Positions 52,318 to 61,559 of a stretch of 64,000 bases of DNA are shown piece by piece. This DNA is from an uncultured Pelagibacteraceae bacterium. Its GTDB lineage: Bacteria > Pseudomonadota > Alphaproteobacteria > Pelagibacterales > Pelagibacteraceae. The DNA is taken from assembly GCA_902614975.1 (NCBI GenBank), contig CACMND010000003.1, forward strand, positions 1-64,000, read 5' to 3'. The notes beneath the pieces were generated by a model that was given only the letters and a program-made list of their open reading frames with translations, was not told the origin of the DNA and made no database searches. A program made the position numbers and the translations under genes. Each line of letters begins with the position of its first letter. Position 1 is the stretch's first letter.

Positions 52318-53049
52318 ATGAGATACATTATATTAATATTTCTATTATTTTTTAATTTTTCTTATGTAAATGCAGATGCAATATATAATTTGATTAAAAT
52401 TCCTAATTTAGAAGTTCATAGGGTTGATAATATAAATGGTATCAAATATTTGGTATCGAAAAGAGGTTTTGTAATAGGTGATACAAATAATATTAAATGT
52501 AACGGCATAAATACTAGTGATTTGGATCGTGAATTTAATACAATTCAAAATAATCTAAGGGATTATAACTCAAATTTTTTAAGGAAAATAAATTTGAAAT
52601 TTGTAGTTCTATGCAAAAACTTAAAAATTTCAGGCATTAATACAGGAGGTATACCAGATAATAAATTCAGAACTTTAATCTTAGACTTAACATTTAACCA
52701 AAACCATTTCGAAAGAATGATCCATCATGAAATATTTCATATGATTGACAACAGTTTTCCAGAGCTTTTTAAAAAAAATAAATGGAGTGAACTTAATAAT
52801 AAAGATTTTTCTTACACATCATGTTCTACATGTACTGATTTATTAGGTTTAGATTTAGAAATTACGAAAGGCTTTTTAACAGAATATTCAATGAGCACAG
52901 CTGAAGAAGATATGGCTGAAATTTATTCATTATTAAAAACAAACTTTAAAGAAATAGATTTATTAATTGAAAAAGATAATATTTTAACTAAGAAGAAAAA
53001 TTTCTTAATTAATGGTCTTAAAGAAATAGATGAAAAGTTTATTTTTTGA
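52318..53049 (+). CDS. Secreted putative zinc metallopeptidase
   Basis: A 243-residue protein with a signal peptide (M-R-Y-I-I-L-I-F-L-L, cleavage near 19) and a H-E-I-F-H zinc motif at 137-141 in I-H-H-E-I-F-H-M-I-D. A candidate third ligand is Glu in A-E-E-D-M-A-E near 204-210. This is the gluzincin/zincin pattern, so it probably cleaves envelope protein or peptidoglycan-like targets; the family cannot be named. It abuts the cyclophilin gene with no gap, and two neighbouring cysteines (C181/C184 by rough count) may form a disulfide. Confidence 0.65.
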   Translation: MRYIILIFLLFFNFSYVNADAIYNLIKIPNLEVHRVDNINGIKYLVSKRGFVIGDTNNIKCNGINTSDLDREFNTIQNNLRDYNSNFLRKINLKFVVLCKNLKISGINTGGIPDNKFRTLILDLTFNQNHFERMIHHEIFHMIDNSFPELFKKNKWSELNNKDFSYTSCSTCTDLLGLDLEITKGFLTEYSMSTAEEDMAEIYSLLKTNFKEIDLLIEKDNILTKKKNFLINGLKEIDEKFIF

Positions 53050-53697
53050 ATGATAAAAAAAATTAAACCATCGCTATCTGAAAAAATATTATTTATTTTT
53101 CTTATTCTGCTTATTATTTTAACTTTAGGTTCATTTTATATATTAAGTAATAAATGTCTTTTTGTAAAAAAAATCGATTTAAATAACATTGATTTTAAAG
53201 ATAAGCAGAATATTGCAATTATGGAGGTTGAATGCGGTAACGTTCTAATAGAATTAGATCCTAAAATTGCACCTAAAGCTGTAAATCGATTTAAGAAGTT
53301 AATAAATAGAGGTTCCTATAATGGTTCAACTTTTTATCGAGTAATAGAAAATACTTTAATACAAGCTGGAGATATTGAATATGGAAATGTATCTAATCTA
53401 AATTATTCTAGAGTAGGAACTGGTAAATCTGGTTTAGGAACAATTAAATCTGAGCTTAGTAGTAATTTTTTATTTAATGCTGGATCTGTGGCTTTTGCAA
53501 GGAAAGATCAATTCGACACAGAAGATAGTGAATTTTTTATTACTTTAATAGATATACCAATATATCAAGGTGAATATACTCCAATTGGAAGAGTAATTGC
53601 AGGGATGGACTCTTTAAAAAAAATTAAAGCGGGAAATAAATCAACCTATGTATTAAAGCCTGATTATATTAAAAATCTAAAGTTATTAGTTAACTAG
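53050..53697 (+). CDS. Membrane-anchored cyclophilin-type peptidyl-prolyl isomerase
   Basis: 215 residues with an N-terminal membrane segment (about 12-32) and a cyclophilin fold: R-F-K-K-L-I-N-R-G-S-Y-N-G-S-T-F-Y-R-V near 82-99, F-A-R-K-D near 156-160, S-E-F-F-I-T near 167-172 and an I-G-R-V near 185. Some catalytic residues differ from classic CypA. It probably acts in the periplasm as a folding helper. It overlaps the beta-oxidation gene end by 12 bp. Confidence 0.8.
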   Translation: MIKKIKPSLSEKILFIFLILLIILTLGSFYILSNKCLFVKKIDLNNIDFKDKQNIAIMEVECGNVLIELDPKIAPKAVNRFKKLINRGSYNGSTFYRVIENTLIQAGDIEYGNVSNLNYSRVGTGKSGLGTIKSELSSNFLFNAGSVAFARKDQFDTEDSEFFITLIDIPIYQGEYTPIGRVIAGMDSLKKIKAGNKSTYVLKPDYIKNLKLLVN

Positions 53698-55908
53698 AGG
53701 TTTTCCAGTTGATAATGTGTGTTTAATTCTATCTTGGGTTTTACTTGTCTCAATTAATTTCATGAAAGCATCTAACTCTAATTTAAATAACTGATCTTCT
53801 GTAAGAGTTTTATCTATAGTTGTATCACCACCACTTAAAACATTTGCTAGCTCTGTTCCAACCATCATTCCATGATCTAATATAATTTTATCGTTATACA
53901 TTTTTTCTAACATGCCGACCATTTTGTCTTTTAAAGATTTACCAGATAAATTAAATGTGCATTCTTTTGGAGGAGTAAATTCTTTATTTTGATCCAAAAT
54001 TTTTCTTGCTTCATTTAATAGACTATTTCTGCTCATAATTTTTTTATTTTCAGGGATTAAGTACTTTAGAGGTTCAGCTTCTACTGGTGATGTTGCAGTT
54101 TTTGCATAACCAATGATATCAAAAACTTTTAAAGGCGCAAAATCTGGATCATTTTTTGCCTCTTCTGTTTGAGACCATCTCCATAACATTTCTTTACATC
54201 CTCCTCCAGCTGGAACTAAACCAACCAATGTTTCAACTAATCCAACAACAATATTTGTATGCGAAGCAACAAAGTTACTTTGAACTAAAACTTCAAAACC
54301 CCCTCCAAGTGTAAGACCCGATGGCGCTGAAACTACTGGAAATTTAGAGTATTTTAAGTGTTTGCATGTTTCTTGAAAATAACCGACAAATTTTTCTATT
54401 GATTTAAAGTCACCTTTATCTGCAAAATTCATAGTATATGTTAAATTAACACCAGCAGAAAACTGCATACTTTCATTAATAATTATCAATGGTTTGTCTG
54501 TAGCGTTTTTTAAAGAGTCCATTGAGTCATAATCCAAAGCGTTTGCTTTAGTTGTAAATTCGACAATGTTAAATTCAGGAAATCTGTAAATTTCAGCAGA
54601 ATTATTTTTATCAAGTTTAAGGGCTCTTGGTTTAATTTTTCCTAAAGTTTCAATTTCAGTATATTGTTGTCTCTCACCATAAAAATTTTCATCTTTGGAT
54701 TTTGATAAATTTTCTAAAAATTTATTTCCCTCAAAATTATCAATTTTTTGAAAAAAATTATTTACTCCAATTTCTTTTAACATTTCAAAAGGCCCTCTAG
54801 ACCAATTGAAGCCAAGTCTCATTGCTTCATCAATATCGTTAAATTTATCTGTAATGCCTGGAACTAACGAAGAAGAATATTTTATTATTTTAGAAATTAC
54901 TGACCAAGCATAATCTCCATATTTATCACCACGATTAATTAATTTTTTTAAATCAACTTTTTCAGATTTAATATCTATTTTTTTTGAAGGAGAATATTCC
55001 CCTGTTTCAAGATTGATGGCCTCTAAAATTTTCTTGCCACCCTCTTTATTCATTCTATAAAATCCGCCTTTTCCTTTTCGACCAGTATATCCGGTCTCTA
55101 TTAATTTTTTTACAAGTGGCATTTCTCTTGCTACAGGTTGAAATGGATCACTTTCGGGTAACTCTTTAATAAAACTTTTCAATACATCTGCCATTAAATC
55201 AATACCAATTAGGTCATACAATCCAAATACTCCAGTTTTAGGTATACCCATTGGTCTGCCAAAGACAGCGTCAGCCTCTTCTACACTAAGTTTCATATTA
55301 AATGCTTCGGTCATTGCAATTTGCATTGCGTAAACTCCAATTCTATTACCTAAAAATCCTGGAGTGTCATTACAGATAATTGCGCCTTTGCCTAAGTCTA
55401 TTTCACAAAAGTCTTTTAAAAGTTTAACTTTATCTAAATCACTTTCATTACTTTTTACTATTTCAAGTAAATCCATGTATCTAACAGGATTAAAGAAGTG
55501 AGTTATGCAGAAATCCTTTTTGTCTTGCTCAGATAATTTTTCTGATAGAACACTTATTGGAATAGATGAGGTATTAGATGAAACAACAGACTCTTTTTTT
55601 CTATGTTTAAAAATTTTTTCGTAAATATTTTGTTTTATATCTATTCTTTCTACAACAGCTTCTACAATCCAATCTGCATTCGAAACCACATCAAAGTTTT
55701 CTTCAATGTTTCCTACATGTATATTATCTAATTTTGATTTATCTATTAACAAAGGAGGTCTAGATTTTCCTATTCTCTCTTTAGCCTTTTGACTAATTTC
55801 TGTAGTTAAATCCAACAAAGTAACAGGAACATTTGCGTTACATAAATGTGCAGCTATACCGCTGCCCATTGTTCCAGAACCAATTACAACTACATTATTT
55901 ATTTTCAT
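53686..55908 (-). CDS. 3-hydroxyacyl-CoA dehydrogenase / enoyl-CoA hydratase (FadN type)
   Basis: 740 residues. N-terminal NAD-binding V-I-G-S-G-T-M-G-S-G near 8-17, then the dehydrogenase body with H-F-F-N-P near 142-146, and C-terminal crotonase domain with T-L-G-G-G-F-E near 531-537 and E-T-L-V-G-L-V-P-A-G-G-G near 555-566. The domain order (dehydrogenase first, hydratase last) is the reverse of E. coli FadB and fits FadN/YusL of Gram-positives. It takes acyl-CoA through two beta-oxidation steps. It lies 57 bp after the dppDF-like gene and may share its transcript. Confidence 0.85.
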   Translation of the reverse strand: MKINNVVVIGSGTMGSGIAAHLCNANVPVTLLDLTTEISQKAKERIGKSRPPLLIDKSKLDNIHVGNIEENFDVVSNADWIVEAVVERIDIKQNIYEKIFKHRKKESVVSSNTSSIPISVLSEKLSEQDKKDFCITHFFNPVRYMDLLEIVKSNESDLDKVKLLKDFCEIDLGKGAIICNDTPGFLGNRIGVYAMQIAMTEAFNMKLSVEEADAVFGRPMGIPKTGVFGLYDLIGIDLMADVLKSFIKELPESDPFQPVAREMPLVKKLIETGYTGRKGKGGFYRMNKEGGKKILEAINLETGEYSPSKKIDIKSEKVDLKKLINRGDKYGDYAWSVISKIIKYSSSLVPGITDKFNDIDEAMRLGFNWSRGPFEMLKEIGVNNFFQKIDNFEGNKFLENLSKSKDENFYGERQQYTEIETLGKIKPRALKLDKNNSAEIYRFPEFNIVEFTTKANALDYDSMDSLKNATDKPLIIINESMQFSAGVNLTYTMNFADKGDFKSIEKFVGYFQETCKHLKYSKFPVVSAPSGLTLGGGFEVLVQSNFVASHTNIVVGLVETLVGLVPAGGGCKEMLWRWSQTEEAKNDPDFAPLKVFDIIGYAKTATSPVEAEPLKYLIPENKKIMSRNSLLNEARKILDQNKEFTPPKECTFNLSGKSLKDKMVGMLEKMYNDKIILDHGMMVGTELANVLSGGDTTIDKTLTEDQLFKLELDAFMKLIETSKTQDRIKHTLSTGKPLVN

Positions 55909-55965
55909 AAAGAAGATTTCTTATATTAAATTGAGACTGAGTAGGAAATAAAATAAATGTCATAA

Positions 55966-57993
55966 CTACTGCTGTAAACTTGCTAATTCATCAATATTAA
56001 TATGACATCTAATAGCGTTACCATTTTCACCTATTTGCCATGGTGGAACCTCTAAATTACAAATATCGCCTATTTTCCTAGGGCATCTTCCTTGAAAAGA
56101 ACAGCCTTTCTCAGGCGGTTTTTCCTCTACTATATCCTCAGCTACTAATTTTGGTTTTATATCTGGATCTGGTTCCAAAACAGCACCTAATAATACTTCA
56201 GTATAAGGATGTGATGGAAATTTGTAGACATTTTGAGAAGGACCAATTTCACATAATCTTCCTTGATATAAAACTGCAACTCTATCACTAATTGCTCTAA
56301 CAACAGCCAAATCATGAGAAACAAATACATAGGTTGTTCCTAGATCTTCTTTTAATTGTTGTAATAAGTTTAAAACAGCTGCTTGAACCGAAACATCTAA
56401 AGCTGATGTAACCTCATCACACAAAATTATATCTGGCTTAGCAGCAAATGCTCTTGCAACTGCAACTCTTTGTTTCTCACCACCTGATAATTGTCTCGGG
56501 TATCTTGACATATAAAATTCTCCTAACCTTACTTTTTTTAGTAGATCGATTATATTTTTTTTTAATTCTTCTCCTGATAAATTAAAATACAACTTTAAAG
56601 GTTGAGAAAGTATTTGCTCAACTGTATGGTTTGGATTTAATGACTCATCTGGATTTTGAAATATGAGTTGTATTGCTCGCAGATCATTTGGATTTCTCAT
56701 TTTTAAATCAGAAGATAATATACGATCATTTTCAAATTTAATTTGACCATCTTTTGTTTTGAGTAAACCAGCAATTGATTTTAAGATAGTAGATTTACCA
56801 CTTCCAGACTCACCAACCAGTGCAATAGTCTCTCCTTTTTTTATATCTATATTTATATCTTTAACTGTTGGGTTTTGATCAGAGATTTTATTTAATAATT
56901 GATCAAAAAATTTCTGCTTTGCATAACTAATTGAAACATCCTTTAATTTTAAAACTTCAATTGCTTCACTATTATTTGATTTTTTTGTTATTGAAGTTTG
57001 TAAATTATTATTTTGATTTATTAATTCTTTATGATTAAAACATCTGACATTGGTATCTAATTCTTTAATATGTTCCAGATCTGGTGAGTTTTTTTTACAA
57101 TGATCAGTTGCTAAGTTACATCTATCATAAAAACTACAACCTTCATTTATGCTTCCAGGCTGAGGTTGGCTTCCTGGCATAGAAGCTGGGAGTCCAGCTA
57201 ATGAGAGTTTAGGTATCGATTTTAACAATCCATAGGTATAAGGATGAATAGGTTCCTTTAATATTTTTCTTGCTGGTCCTTCTAAAACAATTTCTCCCGC
57301 ATACATTACAACTATTCTATCACTGACTTGTGCTATAGCTCCAAGGTCATGACTAACATAGATCATAGATGTTCCAGTATCTTTTGCTATAAATCTTAAT
57401 AGTTCTAATACATGCGCTTGTGTTGTAACGTCTAATCCAGTAGTTGGCTCATCTAATAAAAGTAAATCTGGTTTGCCCGCCAATGCCATTGCAACAGCCA
57501 CTCTTTGTTGCTGCCCTCCAGAAAGCTCGTGTGGATAACGAAAAGCCATAGTTTCTGGTGAAGGAAGTCTAACTTTATTTAGTAACTCCGAAATTTTTTT
57601 ATCTCTCTCTGTTTTATTTAGATCTGTATGTAATCTTAATGCTTCATCAATTTGGTATCCAATTTTTAAATTAGGTGTTAGTGCTTGTCCTGCATTTTGA
57701 GGTATCATGGCTATTTTTCTACCTCTAATTTTTTCTAGCTGTCTACTGCTCATCTTCAATAAATCCTCAGATTTAAAGAGGCATTCACCTTTAAGAGGAA
57801 ATAAGCCTTGTTTTATATAGCCCATCATTGCAAGTGCTAATGTGCTTTTTCCAGAACCCGACTCCCCTACGATCCCTACAGTCTCTCCTTTCTTAATGTT
57901 GGTTGAAACATTTCTAAGTATTGAAATTTGTTTGCCCTTTTGACTATTAAATCCAATTGATAAATTTTTAACACTTTCAATTATTTCGCTCAT
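55966..57993 (-). CDS. Peptide/opine ABC importer, fused double ATPase
   Basis: 675 residues with two complete ABC domains. The first has Walker A G-E-S-G-S-G-K-S-T near 40, signature L-S-G-G-Q-Q-Q-R-V and Walker B L-L-L-L-D-E-P-T-T-G-L-D. The second has Walker A G-E-S-G-S-G-K-S-T near 398, L-S-G-G-E-K-Q-R-V and I-I-L-C-D-E-V-T-S-A-L-D. Each ends with an oligopeptide-type C-terminal Cys-rich motif (C-S-F-Y-D-R-C and C-S-F-Q-G-R-C). These Cys motifs hint at iron-sulfur binding reported for some Dpp/Opp ATPases. It directly follows the DppC-like gene. Confidence 0.93.
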   Translation of the reverse strand: MSEIIESVKNLSIGFNSQKGKQISILRNVSTNIKKGETVGIVGESGSGKSTLALAMMGYIKQGLFPLKGECLFKSEDLLKMSSRQLEKIRGRKIAMIPQNAGQALTPNLKIGYQIDEALRLHTDLNKTERDKKISELLNKVRLPSPETMAFRYPHELSGGQQQRVAVAMALAGKPDLLLLDEPTTGLDVTTQAHVLELLRFIAKDTGTSMIYVSHDLGAIAQVSDRIVVMYAGEIVLEGPARKILKEPIHPYTYGLLKSIPKLSLAGLPASMPGSQPQPGSINEGCSFYDRCNLATDHCKKNSPDLEHIKELDTNVRCFNHKELINQNNNLQTSITKKSNNSEAIEVLKLKDVSISYAKQKFFDQLLNKISDQNPTVKDINIDIKKGETIALVGESGSGKSTILKSIAGLLKTKDGQIKFENDRILSSDLKMRNPNDLRAIQLIFQNPDESLNPNHTVEQILSQPLKLYFNLSGEELKKNIIDLLKKVRLGEFYMSRYPRQLSGGEKQRVAVARAFAAKPDIILCDEVTSALDVSVQAAVLNLLQQLKEDLGTTYVFVSHDLAVVRAISDRVAVLYQGRLCEIGPSQNVYKFPSHPYTEVLLGAVLEPDPDIKPKLVAEDIVEEKPPEKGCSFQGRCPRKIGDICNLEVPPWQIGENGNAIRCHINIDELASLQQ

Positions 57994-58887
57994 TTAAACA
58001 GGTGCCTTTGTTGAACGATCAATTCCTAAAGCTTTTGCAAATGCATCAGCTGTTAAATTTATTCCAATAATTAACGAACTTAATCCTACTATTGGAGCAA
58101 TTACGGACCAGTATGCAAACGACATCAATCCTCTAGCATTGGATATCATCAAACCCCAATCAGGTGTTGGGGGACTGACACCAAAACCTAAGAATGACAA
58201 TGAGCTAAATCCTAATAACATCCAAGACCATCTCATTGCTCCTTCTACTAATATAGCATCTCTAACATTTGGAATAATTTCATTCCAAATAATAGACATG
58301 TTGCTATGACCTCTAGCTCTGGCTGAAACTATAAAGTCTTTAGCAATAACATCGTGCGTAGCAGCTCTAGCAACTCTTACTATTCCTTTACCATAAAAAA
58401 AACCTAGTGCAGGAATTAAAACCTCTGTTGATGTTCCTAAAAGAGAAACAATTAATAACATTGCAAGTATCCAGGGGATAGAAAGAAATGCATCAACAAC
58501 TCTCATTACAACATCATCAATTTTACCTCCAACTAAACCACAAAAAATTCCAAGTAAACCTCCCCACAGAAGAGCAATAAGTGATCCAAAGAAAGTTACC
58601 GTAAGAGCTGTTCGCCCTCCAAGTATTGTTCTTGTAAAAACATCTCTACCCAAGCTATCTGTTCCAAACCAATGTTCGGCTGAAGGTGCAAGTAACATGG
58701 TATTTGGGCTAATAGCTTTATAATCGTATGGTGCAATGTAAGGGCTTATTAATGCTAAGATTACATGAAATAAAACAATTGTAAGTCCAATTAATCCAGA
58801 AGGCTTGGAGGCCATAGTCTTTAAAATCTCAAAAGCCTTTTCTAGCTTATTTTTTTGTTTATCTTCTGTAATTAAATTACTCTCCAT
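57994..58887 (-). CDS. Peptide/opine ABC importer permease (DppC-like)
   Basis: 297 residues with about six membrane segments and the DppC core motif H-W-F-G-T-D-S-L-G-R-D-V-F near 72-84. The EAA loop V-S-A-R-A-R-G-H-S-N near 187-196 couples to the ATPase. An N-terminal soluble stretch of about 25 residues is usual. It starts 1 bp after the DppB-like gene ends. Confidence 0.9.
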   Translation of the reverse strand: MESNLITEDKQKNKLEKAFEILKTMASKPSGLIGLTIVLFHVILALISPYIAPYDYKAISPNTMLLAPSAEHWFGTDSLGRDVFTRTILGGRTALTVTFFGSLIALLWGGLLGIFCGLVGGKIDDVVMRVVDAFLSIPWILAMLLIVSLLGTSTEVLIPALGFFYGKGIVRVARAATHDVIAKDFIVSARARGHSNMSIIWNEIIPNVRDAILVEGAMRWSWMLLGFSSLSFLGFGVSPPTPDWGLMISNARGLMSFAYWSVIAPIVGLSSLIIGINLTADAFAKALGIDRSTKAPV

Positions 58888-58888
58888 T

Positions 58889-59845
58889 TTACTTTCTTAT
58901 TTGTAAACTTTTTAATCTTGGATTAAGCATGAGTGTCATTAAATCTGCTATTAAATTTATTCCCACATAAATTGATGCCAATATTATTGCTAATGCTTGA
59001 ACAACAGGTAAATCTCTATTTGATATAGACTCAATTACCAGTCTCCCTAAACCTGGATAATTAAAAACAACTTCTGTAACAACAACACCACCTAGTAACC
59101 AAGCAATTGTTAACGCCACTACATTAATTGCTGGTAATAATGCATTTGGTAGCACATGTCTAAATACCATTTTCCAATATGGAACACCTTTTAAAATTGC
59201 CATTTGAACATAATCACTAGCCATTACTTGAATTACACTTGAACGTACCATTCTTGCCATGTGTGCGGTCATAATCATTGAAATCGCAACAACAGGTAAA
59301 ATTATATTTGAGAGTAATTCATAAAAAGTTGCATCCGATGGTATAATCACAATGCCTGGTAGCCAACCAAGCCAAATTGCAACAATTAAAATAAGCAAAG
59401 TAGCACTAATAAACTCAGGAATAGTCATTGAAAAAATTGTGATAGTTGAGATCATAATATCTGGAAGCTTATCTCTCCAAAGAGCAGTTATTATTCCTAA
59501 TACGATTGCTAAAGGAATTCCTATAAGTATTGAAACAGAGGCTAAAACTAAAGAGTTTTTAACTCTTGGACCTAGTACTTCATTAATTGGCATTTCTCCA
59601 CTTAAAGAGTAGCCAAAATCACCTCTTATAACATTTGATGCCCAGTCTAAGTATCTTTCATAAGCAGGAACATCTAGACCAAGTCTTTTTATACAAGCAT
59701 CAAGAGCCGCTCCATAAGCTTCTCTTTCTAAATATGTTGTGCATGCATCACCAGGTAAAACTTCGACACCTACAAATGTAATTAATGAAACTATAAATAA
59801 AGTGATAAGCCCTAGTCCAATTCTTTTTAAAATTAATAAAAGCAT
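58889..59845 (-). CDS. Peptide/opine ABC importer permease (DppB-like)
   Basis: 318 residues with six hydrophobic segments and the DppB family E-V-L-P-G-D near 28-33 and a late G-V-V-V-T-E-V-V-F-N-Y-P-G-L-G near 251-265. The EAA loop Q-M-A-I-L-K-G-V-P near 212-220 contacts the ATPase. It follows the binding-protein gene after a terminator-like hairpin and has no clear Shine-Dalgarno. Confidence 0.9.
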   Translation of the reverse strand: MLLLILKRIGLGLITLFIVSLITFVGVEVLPGDACTTYLEREAYGAALDACIKRLGLDVPAYERYLDWASNVIRGDFGYSLSGEMPINEVLGPRVKNSLVLASVSILIGIPLAIVLGIITALWRDKLPDIMISTITIFSMTIPEFISATLLILIVAIWLGWLPGIVIIPSDATFYELLSNIILPVVAISMIMTAHMARMVRSSVIQVMASDYVQMAILKGVPYWKMVFRHVLPNALLPAINVVALTIAWLLGGVVVTEVVFNYPGLGRLVIESISNRDLPVVQALAIILASIYVGINLIADLMTLMLNPRLKSLQIRK

Positions 59846-59887
59846 AAGATTAACTAGAACTTTTTAACAAAAATAAATTAAATAGAA

Positions 59888-59918
59888 ATAAAATAAAGGC
59901 CGCTTATATGCGGCCTTT
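59888..59918 (-). terminator. Intra-operon terminator-like hairpin after the peptide SBP gene
   Basis: AAAGGCCGC (59895-59903) and GCGGCCTTT (59910-59918) are perfect inverted arms around TTATAT. On the minus strand a U-rich tail follows (complement of 59888-59897). It lies 12 bp after the stop of the binding protein and about 40 bp before the first permease gene. Confidence 0.9.
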
Positions 59919-59930
59919 ATCTAAATACTT

Positions 59931-61418
59931 TTAGTCAACTTTAACTTTATGCCACTGTATAGAAAAGTGATCTACAGCATCAAGGTTTTTAACTTTTGAT
60001 GAAGTAACTACAAGTCTAGATACGTGGTATGGGATCATTGTTCCACTTTGTTCCCATAAAGTCATTTGAGCATTTTGATATGCTTTTTTTCTTTTATTGA
60101 AATCCAACTCACTTCTAGCATCAGCTAAATTTTTATCAAAGTCAGCATTTTTGAAATAAGACTCATTCCATTTTGCTCCACTATGATATGCCTCATGCAA
60201 GATTGTATCTGCTGGTCTTTGGTTCCAACGTGTCATTGAAACTGGTTTTTTCATCCATACTTCATTCCAATAACCTTTAGATGGTACCATTTCAATGTTA
60301 ACTTTAATTCCAGCTTTTGCAACTTGCTGCTGAACGACTTCTGCAATTGTAGGCCAAGTTGGTTCTAAAGTTGCTGGGTAAACAGTCAATTCAATTCCAT
60401 TTGGATATCCTGCTTCTCTTAATAAATTTTTTGCTTTACTAATATTTTGAGGACAATCCATTTGTAAACGATATTGATCAGATGGCATTACAGGTGTATC
60501 ACAAGACACAGTTGCTGCGCCGCCCATAACTAGATCTACAAGTTCTTGTCGATCAACTGCTAACCTAAAAGCTTTTCTCACTTTAGGATTATCAAACGGA
60601 GCAGTATCAGTTCTCATAACCACACCTCTCCAGTTTCCAGTTGGAATTACAGTTGTTGTAAATTTAGAATTACTATCAAATATCTTTTTTTGATTGAAAG
60701 GAACATATCTGTTCATATCAATTTGACCTGTTAAAAGCGCTTGAATTCTTGCTTGAGCATCCGGAATCGCAATCACATGAACTTCAGCAACTCCTGGTGC
60801 ACCTTCCCAATAATCTGGGTTAGCTTTTAGAATTGTTGTTCCTTCTGGATCAAATTTATCTACCATGAATGGTCCAGTACCAACTCCAGTTTGTCCTATA
60901 GTATCTCCTGATCCTTCAGGTATCATTCTTAATCTGTAGTCAGTTAATAATAATGGAAAGTCAGCAAATGACGTTGATAACTTCATTTTAACAGTATGTT
61001 GATCAACTACCTCAATATCTTCAACTACATTTAAACTTTTTCTAACTGGAGATCCGATATCAGGATCTTTAGCTCTCATTAGAGAATATTTTACATCTGG
61101 AGCATCAAAAGCTGACCCATCATGGAAATATATTCCTTTTCTTAAATTAAAAGTCCATTCAGTTGCATCAGAATTAGCACTCCAATCTGTTGATAATGAA
61201 GGTGATGGAACACCGTTCATATCTGGTCTTACTAATCTATTTTGTGTTTTGATGACAACTTGAAATAAACGCCCTTTTGTTATGGCATCTAAGTTAGTAT
61301 CTTTTCCAAATCCAAGATCATGTGATACTTTAAATACTCCACTTGATGCATTGGCAATAGAAAAAGATAATATCAGAGACATAAAAGTCGCTGAAAAAAC
61401 TTTAAGTATGTATTTCAT
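59931..61418 (-). CDS. Peptide/opine ABC substrate-binding protein (SBP family 5)
   Basis: A 495-residue family 5 extracellular binding protein with a signal peptide (first about 25 residues, ending I-A-N-A-S). Family motifs include L-S-T-D-W-S-A-N near 75-82, W-T-F-N-L-R-K-G-I-Y-F-H-D-G near 88-101, G-T-G-P-F near 183-187 and R-K-A-F-R-L-A-V-D-R near 274-283. Ligand not readable. The operon's downstream FadN-type gene and divergent GcvT-like methyltransferase leave a modified or N-methylated small molecule as possible, besides peptides. Confidence 0.9.
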   Translation of the reverse strand: MKYILKVFSATFMSLILSFSIANASSGVFKVSHDLGFGKDTNLDAITKGRLFQVVIKTQNRLVRPDMNGVPSPSLSTDWSANSDATEWTFNLRKGIYFHDGSAFDAPDVKYSLMRAKDPDIGSPVRKSLNVVEDIEVVDQHTVKMKLSTSFADFPLLLTDYRLRMIPEGSGDTIGQTGVGTGPFMVDKFDPEGTTILKANPDYWEGAPGVAEVHVIAIPDAQARIQALLTGQIDMNRYVPFNQKKIFDSNSKFTTTVIPTGNWRGVVMRTDTAPFDNPKVRKAFRLAVDRQELVDLVMGGAATVSCDTPVMPSDQYRLQMDCPQNISKAKNLLREAGYPNGIELTVYPATLEPTWPTIAEVVQQQVAKAGIKVNIEMVPSKGYWNEVWMKKPVSMTRWNQRPADTILHEAYHSGAKWNESYFKNADFDKNLADARSELDFNKRKKAYQNAQMTLWEQSGTMIPYHVSRLVVTSSKVKNLDAVDHFSIQWHKVKVD

Positions 61419-61456
61419 AAGTTCCCTCTTTTTCTTTAGTTGTTTAAATAATCAAA

Positions 61457-61485
61457 AAGATAACAATTCCAGAACTGGATAACAA
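61457..61485 (-). promoter_or_regulatory. Promoter with operator-like dyad in the spacer (peptide SBP)
   Basis: On the minus strand TTGTTA (61480-61485) and TATCTT (61457-61462) are spaced by 17 bp upstream of the peptide SBP gene. The spacer contains a perfect 12 bp dyad, TCCAG-AA-CTGGA (61468-61479 on plus). Direct repeats of GATAACAA (61459-61466 and 61478-61485) cover the two hexamers. This suggests a repressor bound across the promoter. Confidence 0.5.
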
Positions 61486-61559
61486 CATGCAAAATGTAAT
61501 GATTCATCTACTAATTGAATAGATATTTTAATTAATATACACTTTTTCTATATTTATAA

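Noticed and set aside
53686-55908. Naming the beta-oxidation gene fadB.
   Set aside because: FadB has the hydratase domain first; here the dehydrogenase domain is N-terminal and hydratase C-terminal, as in FadN.
61491-61526. An 11-residue ORF upstream of the GcvT-like gene.
   Set aside because: No ribosome site and no conserved structure; chance ORF.
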